A DNA stretch of 64,000 nt from Halopiger aswanensis (GTDB lineage Archaea > Halobacteriota > Halobacteria > Halobacteriales > Natrialbaceae): assembly GCF_003610195.1 (NCBI RefSeq), contig NZ_RAPO01000002.1:1178001-1242000 (forward strand). Reading direction: 5' to 3'. The stretch's first letter is position 1. Each line of letters opens with the position of its first letter. The translations under genes and the position numbers were made by a program. This document shows, piece after piece, positions 36,711 to 44,363 of this stretch. Under the pieces are notes generated by a model. The model saw nothing but the letters and a program-made list of their open reading frames with translations, was not told the DNA's origin and did no database searches.

Positions 36711-37184
36711 ATGGGGTTCGAACTCGACGATATCGATAGGGGGATCCTCCATCGACTGCAGGACGACGCGCGACACACGACGGCGGCCGATATCGCCGGC
36801 GAGGTCGGCGTGACCGCCAACACCGTCCGGAACCGGATTCAGCGCCTCGAGGAGGCGGGCGTGATCGCCGGCTACGTACCGCTGATCGACTACGAGCAGA
36901 CCGAGAAATCGATGCACATGGTGGTCCAGTGTACGGTGCCGATCCACGAGCGCGGCGAGGCGGCCGCGACGGCCCTCGAGTTCGACGGCGTCGTCGCGGT
37001 CCGCGAACTCATGACCGGCGACCGGAACCTACGGATCGACCTCGTCGCGGCGGATACCGACGAGATCACGGCGATCGTCAGTCGACTCCAGCGGGCCGGA
37101 ATCGACGTCAGCGAGGAGGAACTCCTCAAAGCCGAATATCGACAGCCGTTCGATCACTTCGGCGCGGATACGGTCGAGGAGTAG
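36711..37184 (+). CDS. Lrp/AsnC-family transcriptional regulator
   Basis: A 157-residue regulator. An N-terminal HTH (residues 4-60: LDDIDRGILHRLQDDARHTT and VTANTVRNRIQRLEEAGVI) is followed by the RAM/ligand-binding half with MVVQCTVPIHERGEAA and the MTGDRNLRIDLVA segment. Lrp proteins of this form often bind amino acids and control nearby metabolic or tRNA genes. Divergent from the TRAM protein, which may be one target; inferred from position only. Confidence 0.9.
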   Translation: MGFELDDIDRGILHRLQDDARHTTAADIAGEVGVTANTVRNRIQRLEEAGVIAGYVPLIDYEQTEKSMHMVVQCTVPIHERGEAAATALEFDGVVAVRELMTGDRNLRIDLVAADTDEITAIVSRLQRAGIDVSEEELLKAEYRQPFDHFGADTVEE

Positions 37185-37338
37185 GACAGCGTTCGGGAGT
37201 GTTGCTCGAGGTGAGACGATCGAGGACCATCGAAACGCCGAACGGTCCCGGGTGGTATTACGAACGATATTGCATTATAGATTCGGAAAACGAAACTAGA
37301 TCGAGAAATTTCGACTCAAAGTGAGAATGCCCGCTATC

Positions 37339-37348
37339 CTTTTATGTG
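37339..37348 (+). promoter_or_regulatory. Probable TATA box of the HalOD1 gene
   Basis: CCTTTTATGT ends 20 bases before the GTG start at 37369, the spacing of leaderless haloarchaeal genes. The preceding 100 bases are AT-rich. Confidence 0.5.
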
Positions 37349-37368
37349 CCGGAGCGTTTGAGTAGATC

Positions 37369-37707
37369 GTGAATCACTCATCTATCGGTTCGACTGACGG
37401 CGGCTTCGAGGAGCCCGTGAGCATCACTGTCATCACGGCAGTCGCGGCACGGCGCGGCGTCGAACCGACGGCACTGCCGCCCTTATACGAGTGGATCGAT
37501 CCGGATGCCCTCGATTCGCTGTTCGAGCCGACTCGAAGGGGCGGTCCGCGAGGTGGCCGGGTCTCGTTCGTCTACGATGAGCACGATATCGTCGTCGCGT
37601 TCGACGACGGCCTCGAGATCACGATCGACGGAACGACGGCCGAGATCACCGCAGCCGAACCGGCGGCGCCAGTCCTCGAGTCGGACGAGTTCCGGTCCGG
37701 CGTCTAA
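37369..37707 (+). CDS. HalOD1 output-domain protein
   Basis: A 112-residue haloarchaeal HalOD1 domain, found alone or as the output of two-component regulators. Core: SITVITAVAARRGVEPTALP, then LPPLYEWIDPDALDSLFEP and VSFVYDEHDIVVAFDDGLEI, the regular HalOD1 order. The start codon is GTG at 37369. Its molecular role is not known; such stand-alone forms are common and numerous in haloarchaea. Sits between the Lrp gene and tgtA. Confidence 0.85.
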   Translation: MNHSSIGSTDGGFEEPVSITVITAVAARRGVEPTALPPLYEWIDPDALDSLFEPTRRGGPRGGRVSFVYDEHDIVVAFDDGLEITIDGTTAEITAAEPAAPVLESDEFRSGV

Positions 37708-37821
37708 CGCCGACTCACCCCGCCACCCGCCGTCAGTTCCGCCGACGTCGGTTCGGCCCTGCGGATGCGAATACGTCTCTTTCGTTTTTCGGCTCGACCG
37801 TGAGCGGCTGTGCTGGCGCCG

Positions 37822-39297
37822 TTACGCCCCTGTAAGATCGATCAGGTCGACCGAGTCGGGAACGCGCTCGAGGACGTCGGCCGGCCAGCCGCGGTGTGCG
37901 AGCGCGAGATCGGTGTCGGGGTTCGCCGCGGCGAGTTTGGCGACGCCGTCGGCGGCGGCCGCCTGTGCCGCACGATCGGTCCGTGCAGGCACTTCGGCGG
38001 TGAGCGGGTAGCTCTTCGAGAGCGCCCGCGGGAACGGGCCGAAAGGCGGTTCGACCCGCCAGGAGTCGTCGTACTGGTCGCCCCGCGGCGCGTCCCCCTC
38101 CGTGAGCAGGAGCGAGTCCGGCACCGAGAGCCGCTCGAGGCGCTCGTGGTGCCGGAGAACCTCGGGACGGCGCGCGCTCTCGTGGGAGACGTGGAAGAAC
38201 GCGCCCTTCGAGACGGGATCGGACCGCTCGAGTTGCGCGGCGTGGTCGAGCAGCGTCCGGTAGCCGTCGAGCATCGTCGGGTGGGCGCGGGCGCGCTGCT
38301 CGACGAGTTCGAGGAGGTTGCCGGCGCGGATGGCCTGTTTGACGCGGCGGATCTCCTCGAAGGTGACGTGGAGGTTGTGCGCGGCGAGTTCCTCCTCGCG
38401 AGCGCGGTCGGGCAGCGCGCGGAGGTCGTCGGGCGAGTGCTCGGTGCAGACCGGACAGGAACAGGGCAGGTACTCGAGGTCCTCGAGTTGGCGGGTTCCG
38501 CGGACGGTGAGGTAGCGGTCGTCGCGAGCGTACAGCGCGTAGGCCGCGGAGTCGAACAGGTCACAGCCCATCGCGACGCCGAGCGCGAACATCATGGGGT
38601 GGCCGGCGCCGAAGAGGTGGACCGGCGCGTCGGCGCCCAGGCCGCGCTTGGCGGCGGCGACGACGTCGACCATGTCGTCGTACCGGTAATCGTTCATCAG
38701 CGGGACGACCGCACCGACGGGGAAGACGTCGAGGGCCGTCGCGTCGGCGTGGCGGCCGGCCTCCTCGCGGAGGTCGGGGTAGGTCGATCCCTGGACCGGC
38801 GCGGTAACCAGCATGTCGCCGGTGTCGACGGTTTCGGCGACCTCGAGTCGTTCCTGCGTGGTCGCGAGTTCGTCCTCGGCGCGCTCGCGGTCGACGTCCG
38901 GCGGCGTCGGAATGTCGACCGGCGTGCCGATGTCCGAGCCGATCCGGTGCTGGAACTCGAGGATCTCCTCGGTGGTGACGTCGATCTCGCCGTACTCCGA
39001 CAGCTGGAACGAGCCGGAGTCGGTCATGATCGCGCCGGGGAAATCCAGCACCTCGTGGAGGCCGTCCTCGAGGGCCCGCTCGCGGACGTCCTCCGTTCCG
39101 TGGATGATGTAGGAGTTCGTGATGAGAATCTCGGCGCCGAACTCCTCGGCCATGCGGCGCGGACTGATCGTGTCTAAGTTTGGGTTGATCACCGGCAGCA
39201 GGGCCGGCGTCTCGACGGTGACGTCCGCGCGGGGAACGGTGAGTTCGCCGATTCGCCCGCCGGCGTCGGTGTCCCGGATCTCGAAGCACTCGCGCAT
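37822..39297 (-). CDS. tgtA: Archaeal tRNA-guanine(15) transglycosylase TgtA
   Basis: A 491-residue enzyme that swaps guanine-15 of tRNA for preQ0, the first step to archaeosine. The start [19 protein letters not shown] and [15 protein letters not shown], with Asp93 in the substrate-binding loop, identify it. The nucleophile region [20 protein letters not shown] and the zinc site CSCPVC are present. It ends in the C-terminal region [14 protein letters not shown] and lacks a long PUA tail (about 490 residues, usual for haloarchaea). Works with ArcS. Confidence 0.94.
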   Translation of the reverse strand: MRECFEIRDTDAGGRIGELTVPRADVTVETPALLPVINPNLDTISPRRMAEEFGAEILITNSYIIHGTEDVRERALEDGLHEVLDFPGAIMTDSGSFQLSEYGEIDVTTEEILEFQHRIGSDIGTPVDIPTPPDVDRERAEDELATTQERLEVAETVDTGDMLVTAPVQGSTYPDLREEAGRHADATALDVFPVGAVVPLMNDYRYDDMVDVVAAAKRGLGADAPVHLFGAGHPMMFALGVAMGCDLFDSAAYALYARDDRYLTVRGTRQLEDLEYLPCSCPVCTEHSPDDLRALPDRAREEELAAHNLHVTFEEIRRVKQAIRAGNLLELVEQRARAHPTMLDGYRTLLDHAAQLERSDPVSKGAFFHVSHESARRPEVLRHHERLERLSVPDSLLLTEGDAPRGDQYDDSWRVEPPFGPFPRALSKSYPLTAEVPARTDRAAQAAAADGVAKLAAANPDTDLALAHRGWPADVLERVPDSVDLIDLTGA

Positions 39298-39631
39298 CGG
39301 CCGTCCGTTGGCGGGGCCGACGTAAGTCAGTGCAGGTTTCGACCGACCGTCCGGTCGCCGTCCGGTTGGTGTCAGTTCGCGATAGTCGGGCAGCTGATCG
39401 CGCGGTAAATATTCCGTTTTCCGGCGGTTTCAGCCCTCGAGCAGCAATCGCAGGCACAATCCGGATTTGCTAGGCGATCGGAACGGATGTCGAGTTCGAT
39501 TACGGTCATCGATCCCGATACGGTGAAACGCCGATTAGCGACCGTTGCAGGATTCAAACTGGCTGTTTCTTCGGGACAAGCCCGTAACAGTCACCTCGTT
39601 TTAGCCGTCCGACGGCGGTAGCACCGGGTGC
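39298..39631. other. Intergenic region before the pentad-repeat gene pair
   Basis: No convincing gene. A minus-strand frame at 39372-39509 could encode 45 residues with a Cys cluster (DCACDCC), but it has no other support. The right end, 39582-39607, is nearly identical to 41257-41282 before the second paralogue. Confidence 0.45.
39582..39607 (+). repeat. Duplicated promoter element, copy 1
   Basis: A 26-base block containing CGTAACAGTCACC and CGTTTTAGCCG, 25 of 26 identical to 41257-41282. TTTTAG lies about 30 bases before the ATG and may be the TATA box. Confidence 0.7.
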
Positions 39632-40987
39632 ATGGTTTCACGATCACAGCAACTCGGTGTGGTCTTCATGGCACTGCTAGTCGCCATCTCGGGGGGTCCC
39701 GCCCTCGCAGGTGCGACAACAACAGCCGACGACGCCGAGGCGGGAGACGTGAGCGCAACGCTCGAAAACGTACAGGTCGAAACCCTCGATCTCGATAACG
39801 TGACGGTCGAGAACGCGACGATCGAGGAGCTGAACGTCGAGGAGTTCGACGCCGACACGTCCGAACTCGAGGACGAGCTCGACGCCGGTGGCGAGAACGA
39901 GACCGACGCGGCCGACGATAACGAAACTGACAACGAAACCGCGTCCGCCGGCGAGGAAGTGACGATATCCGACATCCAGCTCGAACAGCTCGAACTCGAG
40001 AACGTCTCGATCGAGGAACTCGAGCAGGACGGCGATAACGAGACCGACGCTGCCGACGACAACGAGACTGATGTTGCTGTCGACGAAGACGACAACGAAA
40101 CTGACGTCGCCGTCGACGAGGATGAGAACGAGACCGACGTCGCCGTCGACGAGGAGGACAACGAAACGGACGCAACCGACAACGAGAGCAGTCAACAGAG
40201 TCTGATCGACGAGGGCACGAGCGAGCTCACCGTCCAGGAGCTCACCATCGAGACGATGGACGTCGAGCAGCTTTCGATCGACGAGATCACCGTCGAGGAC
40301 GGCACGGGCACCGACGAGATGGCGGACAACGAGAGCGACGATAACGAGACGGACGTCACTCTCGACGAAGACGACAACGAAACGGACGTCGCTATCGACG
40401 ATGACGACAACGAGACGAACGTCAGCGTCGATGAAGACGATAACGAGACCGACGCGACCAACGAGAGCAGCAGCGAGCAGCAGTTCGAGGAGCTGACCAT
40501 CGAACAGTTCGACGTCGACGAGATCAGCATCGACTCGATGACGGTCCAGCAGGTCGAGGAAGGAACCGCGGCTGACGATGGTTCGGACGGTCTCGACAAC
40601 GAGACGGACGATAACGAGACGAACGTTAGCGTCGACGACGACAACGAGACCGACGTCGCCATCGATGAGGACGACAACGAGTCCGAAACGGAAACGATGA
40701 CCGACGACGCGGACAACGAGACCGCGTCCGACGGCGAGACTGAGACCGTCTCGCAGGCGTCCGCGTCCATGATCGAGATCGGCAACGCGACCACCGACAC
40801 GCTGACGCTCGGCGACGCCGCCGACCTCGAGAACATCGGACAGACCGACGACACTGAGACGAACGATACCGAGACGGACGTCGGGATGGACGACGAAGAC
40901 GACAACGACACCGAGACGACGAACGACAGCGAGCTCGGTGACGACGACAACGAGAGCGACACCGAGCTGGCCGCCATCCTGCACTGA
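39632..40987 (+). CDS. Exported sequon-rich pentad-repeat protein, copy 1
   Basis: A 451-residue exported protein. Sec-type signal (residues 1-27, GVVFMALLVAISGGPALAG). Five short modules follow a five-residue rhythm of hydrophobic-x-hydrophobic-x-x: about 44-73, 110-131 (TISDIQLEQLELENVSIEEL), 198-223 (TVQELTIETMDVEQLSIDEI), 286-309 and 378-402. Between them lie acidic linkers made largely of DDNETD units. I count about 30 N-x-S/T sequons, mostly NET, so heavy N-glycosylation is possible. No lipobox and no PGF-CTERM-like tail. It may be a small solenoid held by glycosylated spacers, in the cell surface or matrix. Not a family I recognise. A paralogue follows. Confidence 0.8.
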   Translation: MVSRSQQLGVVFMALLVAISGGPALAGATTTADDAEAGDVSATLENVQVETLDLDNVTVENATIEELNVEEFDADTSELEDELDAGGENETDAADDNETDNETASAGEEVTISDIQLEQLELENVSIEELEQDGDNETDAADDNETDVAVDEDDNETDVAVDEDENETDVAVDEEDNETDATDNESSQQSLIDEGTSELTVQELTIETMDVEQLSIDEITVEDGTGTDEMADNESDDNETDVTLDEDDNETDVAIDDDDNETNVSVDEDDNETDATNESSSEQQFEELTIEQFDVDEISIDSMTVQQVEEGTAADDGSDGLDNETDDNETNVSVDDDNETDVAIDEDDNESETETMTDDADNETASDGETETVSQASASMIEIGNATTDTLTLGDAADLENIGQTDDTETNDTETDVGMDDEDDNDTETTNDSELGDDDNESDTELAAILH

Positions 40988-41307
40988 TCGCCCGGTCGTT
41001 CACGCGGGACAACGCACGCGACCGGTCGGTCGGTCGACTGGTCACCCGGCTATCTTTTTCGACGCGTACTGTCGCCCCAGTAAAATATTGTTTTCTGAGG
41101 AGTTCTATAAGGCGGTAGCGGTCGCAGGCAGAACGCTGAGGGCGCTCGAACGAACGTTCAAACTCGCCGTTCGAGACACTCATCGAAACGGAAACGAGGA
41201 ACGGACGATTAGGGCGCTTCGGGCGGATTCTAACGCCGTGTTTCTGCGAGATAACGCCGTAACAGTCGCCTCGTTTTAGCCGGGATACGCCGGTAGGAAG
41301 GTAGTGC
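40988..41307. other. Spacer between the paralogues
   Basis: 320 bases with no supported gene. Its last part duplicates the promoter of copy 1. The middle is lower in GC, with AATATTGTTTTCTGAGGAG near 41084. No transposon ends found. Confidence 0.45.
41257..41282 (+). repeat. Duplicated promoter element, copy 2
   Basis: Matches 39582-39607 at 25 of 26 bases and lies at the same distance from its start codon (25 versus 24 bases), so the duplication that made the gene pair included the promoter. Confidence 0.7.
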
Positions 41308-42513
41308 ATGGTTGCACGATCGCACAAAATCGGTGTAGTATTCGCGGCGCTGATGGTTGCCCTTTCATTTTCGGGGGGTTCCGCCCTCGTCGGTGCGACG
41401 ACAGGGACAACCGCGACTGCGAACGACGCTGAAACGGGAGACGTGAGCGCGACGCTCGAAAACGTACAGGTCGACGTTCTCGAACTGGAGAACGTTACCG
41501 TCGAGAACGCGACGATCGAGGAGTTGAACGTCGAGCAACTCAACGCCAGTACGGAGCAACTCCAGCAGGAGCTCAACGCGAGCGAGGACGGCAACGAAAC
41601 GAACGCAACTGACAACGAGACGAACGCGACGACCGGCAACGAAACGAACGCCACCGGAGAGAGCGTGACGCTTTCCGGCATCGAGATCGAGCAGCTCGCG
41701 TTCGAGAACGTCTCGTTCGAAGAGCTCGAGCTGGATAGCGGTGAAATGGCGGCTGACAACGCGACGGACGACAACGAAACCGACGACAACGAAACTGACG
41801 ACAACGAGACCGGCATGACCGCCGGCGACATGAACGAAAGCAGCGGGCAGGATCTGATCGAGGAAGACACGAACGAGCTCGCGGTCCAAGAGCTCACCAT
41901 CGAGACGATGGACGTCCAGGAGATGTCCGTCGAAAGCCTCGAGGTTGAGGAAGGTGGCGGCATTCTCGGCCAGATCGGCGACTTCATCGGCGGCATCTTC
42001 GGCGGCGACGGAGACGGCGGCGGTGACGAGAACCAGAGCGGCAACGAGACGAACGCGACCGCCGGCAACGAATCCGCACAGGAGATCGACGAGCTCACGA
42101 TCGAGCAGTTCGACGTCGACGAGGTCGTGATCGACCAGATGTCGATCCAGAGCCTGCAGGAAGGTGACGCGGCTGCCGGCAACGAGACGGCCACCGAGAA
42201 CGAGACTGGCATGGAGTCCGAGAACGAGACGGCCAACGAGACCGAGATGGACACCGAGATGGACACCACGAGCGGCGAAACCATCTCGCAGGCCTCCTCG
42301 GCACACGTCGGCATCGAAACCCTCGAGGCCCAGAACATGACCATCGAGGATCCGAGCGACCTCGAGGACGTGACGGCGAGCAACGAGACGAGCGGAAACG
42401 CGACGGACGAGAACGCGACCGGCGAGAACGAGACCGGCAACGAGTCGGCCAACGAAAGTGAAGAAGTCGGTGGCGTAGACAGCGCGAGCGACGATGAAGA
42501 GGCCGGACAGTAA
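41308..42513 (+). CDS. Exported sequon-rich pentad-repeat protein, copy 2
   Basis: A 401-residue paralogue of the preceding gene, with a Sec-type signal (GVVFAALMVALSFSGGSALV). The same five modules occur in the same order: about 50-79 (LENVTVENATIEELNVEQL), 119-142, 190-214 (LAVQELTIETMDVQEMSVES), 260-284 (DELTIEQFDVDEVVIDQMSI) and 330-354. Linkers are shorter and richer in Asn-Ala-Thr; I count about 31 sequons. Unlike copy 1 it has a Gly-rich hydrophobic insert after module 3 (GGGILGQIGDFIGGIFGG), perhaps a membrane-touching or assembly segment. Function unknown; shared modules with diverged linkers suggest the modules are the working part. Confidence 0.8.
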   Translation: MVARSHKIGVVFAALMVALSFSGGSALVGATTGTTATANDAETGDVSATLENVQVDVLELENVTVENATIEELNVEQLNASTEQLQQELNASEDGNETNATDNETNATTGNETNATGESVTLSGIEIEQLAFENVSFEELELDSGEMAADNATDDNETDDNETDDNETGMTAGDMNESSGQDLIEEDTNELAVQELTIETMDVQEMSVESLEVEEGGGILGQIGDFIGGIFGGDGDGGGDENQSGNETNATAGNESAQEIDELTIEQFDVDEVVIDQMSIQSLQEGDAAAGNETATENETGMESENETANETEMDTEMDTTSGETISQASSAHVGIETLEAQNMTIEDPSDLEDVTASNETSGNATDENATGENETGNESANESEEVGGVDSASDDEEAGQ

Positions 42514-42785
42514 TCGATCGCTCGAGTAGGCTAACCGGCGAATCGCTGACCGCTCCCGAGCGGTCATACCGAGGACTCGATCATTTTTGCAGTCCGTCGT
42601 GCGAAGGCGCGCAGCAGCGCCGTAACTATAGTCGACGGACCGACTGTGGACACCGTGGACACTCCCGGCGTTGATGTGGCTAACTGAGCGACCGCAACGG
42701 CGAGCGTGGAAGTCGACGGGCACCGACGACCGAAGCGCTCGAAAAGAGCGGCCGTCGCAGAACCAGAACCGAACCTGGCCGAAGA

Positions 42786-43340
42786 TTACGCCGTCGCCTC
42801 GAGCAACTGGTAGTACGACAGCGCGAGTACCGTGCGGCCGTCGCGGATCTCGCCGTCGCGGACGGCTGCGAGCAGGTCGTCGAACGCCAGCGGCGTCACT
42901 CTGATGCTCTCGTTGTGATCGAGTTGCTGGTCCGCGCTCGGCCGACAGCCGCGGGCGACGAAGAAGTGGACCACCGAGTCGGCGATGCCGTTGGCCGGCT
43001 CGACGGTCACCAGCGGCTCCAACTCGTCGGCTTCGTGGCCGGTTTCCTCGCGGAGTTCGCGTCGGGCGGCCGCCTCGAGGTCGTCGTCCTCGGGTTCGGT
43101 GCCGCCGACGGGGAGGCTGCGGTTGACCCGGTCGACGGCCTGGCGCCACTCCTCGATGCAGACGACGTCCCCGTCGGGCGTGAACGGAAGGATGGAGACG
43201 CTTTCGGGCTCGGAGACGTAATCGAAGTCGGTTTCGGTCCCGTCGGGGAGGCGAACGGACTCGTTAACGACGTCGAACCCCGGACAGGAGTAGACGACGT
43301 CCTGCTCGAGGGTGTCCCAGGCGAGCGGATCCGATGACAT
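42786..43340 (-). CDS. NUDIX hydrolase (ADP-ribose pyrophosphatase-like)
   Basis: A 184-residue Nudix enzyme. The Nudix box runs from Gly80 to His102, GGTEPEDDDLEAAARREL then REETGH; the first Glu of the consensus is Asp86 here, while the metal-binding R-E-L-x-E-E core is intact. EEWRQAVDRVNRSLPVGG before the box is the pattern of ADP-ribose/nucleotide-sugar pyrophosphatases. Start at 43340 (MSSDPLAWDTLEQ). Substrate unproven. Confidence 0.9.
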   Translation of the reverse strand: MSSDPLAWDTLEQDVVYSCPGFDVVNESVRLPDGTETDFDYVSEPESVSILPFTPDGDVVCIEEWRQAVDRVNRSLPVGGTEPEDDDLEAAARRELREETGHEADELEPLVTVEPANGIADSVVHFFVARGCRPSADQQLDHNESIRVTPLAFDDLLAAVRDGEIRDGRTVLALSYYQLLEATA

Positions 43341-43524
43341 ACCGACCCGTACGGACGGTGGGCTGAAAAACGACCCGTCACGGAACGGACCGGTATGGAC
43401 CGGAATCCGTCCCGGTTAGCGGACCATATTCGCCCTACGTACCGCGTTCTCGGTCGCGGTCGGGACGTACCAGCTCTATAACAAAGCCACAGATCGGTGA
43501 ACGTTAGGACTCAGAGGGTGATCC

Positions 43525-43800
43525 ATGGATCAACTAACTGGATTCCAGCGTGACTTGCTGTACGTCATCGCAGGGAAAGACCGTCCATCAGGACAAGAGA
43601 TTCTCGACGACATCAACCGCTACATCGATCAGCCGGTGACCCACGGCCGGCTGTATCCGAACCTCGACACGCTCGTCGAGAAGGAACTCGTCGAGAAGGG
43701 CCAACTCGATCGACGGACGAACTACTACGCGCTGACCCCGAAGGGCCGGCGCGTACTCGAGCAGCGCCAGGAGTGGGTCGACCAGTACGTCGACGTCTAA
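43525..43800 (+). CDS. PadR-family transcriptional regulator
   Basis: A 91-residue winged-helix protein. It starts MDQLTGFQRDLLYVIAGKD, with PSGQEILDDINRYIDQPVTH, GRLYPNLDTLVEKELVEKG and TNYYALTPKGRRVLEQR, the complete haloarchaeal PadR-like pattern. It has only a short C-terminal dimerisation helix. Haloarchaeal genomes carry many copies; the target is unknown. Divergent from the Nudix gene. Confidence 0.92.
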   Translation: MDQLTGFQRDLLYVIAGKDRPSGQEILDDINRYIDQPVTHGRLYPNLDTLVEKELVEKGQLDRRTNYYALTPKGRRVLEQRQEWVDQYVDV

Positions 43801-44363
43801 CTCCTGGTTTTCGGCGCTATTCTGACCGGTTCCGGTGCAGTGGTCGATGTAGAGACGGCGGCCTCCTGACGCTCGTTAGTTCTCAGGAGGGGGACAGGAG
43901 TCGCACCTCTCGAGTGCGGTGGAGCTGTCGGTCGTCACTATCGTCGATCGAGAGCACGACGGACGATCTCGTCGAGCGCAAACGACCGGTGGCTCGAGCC
44001 GTCACCCAATCCGTGTCGGTGGTCCCGCAATCGATAGCAGTGGTAGTGGTGGTAGTGAGGACGGGCGCGGTAAGATGGATGGCGAGCGGGGACGGCAGTG
44101 CTGACTCGTTGCTGCATCCGTCATCGTCGGACTCGAGTACGAAACCAGAGCAGTCCGATTGCGGATGCAGTGAGACCGGTCCGTAGGGTGAGCGAACCAG
44201 CAGAAAAGGCCCCCTACAACCGACCGTAGCGACTGTATGTCGCGGTTTATGCAGGGGCAAACGGCACAGAGCGCTCCGGGAGCGCGACAGGGGCCGTGTT
44301 ACCGAAAGAAGGCGCCGTCAGTGTGGCAGCGCAGCGTCAGCGACGGGTGACGGACAGCACCGG
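43801..44363. other. 563-base interval without a supported gene
   Basis: Frames here are short and lack haloarchaeal acidic bias. A perfect 8-bp hairpin CCTCCTGA...TCAGGAGG (43862-43869 with 43883-43890, 13-base loop) lies 61 bases past the PadR stop and may limit read-through, although no T-run follows. GTGGTAGTGG repeats near 44039-44056 are simple sequence. Confidence 0.45.

Noticed and set aside
39372-39509. 45-aa minus-strand protein with DCACDCC
   Set aside because: Only the Cys cluster is suggestive; no promoter, no known pattern, and the region is otherwise spacer.
39677-40984. Long antisense frame opposite the first pentad-repeat gene (and similar ones at 41365-43149)
   Set aside because: It mirrors the repetitive codons of the plus-strand gene, is Val/Asp low-complexity, has no signal or motif, and the plus frame has a clear signal peptide and promoter.
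43862-43890. Intrinsic terminator hairpin or small RNA
   Set aside because: The 8-bp stem is perfect but no T-run follows and archaeal terminators do not need a stem. Mentioned only as part of the intergenic region.
43883-44260. Minus-strand coding region of 125 aa
   Set aside because: Thr/Ser-rich simple sequence arising from GTGGTAGTGG repeats; no acidic bias or known motif.
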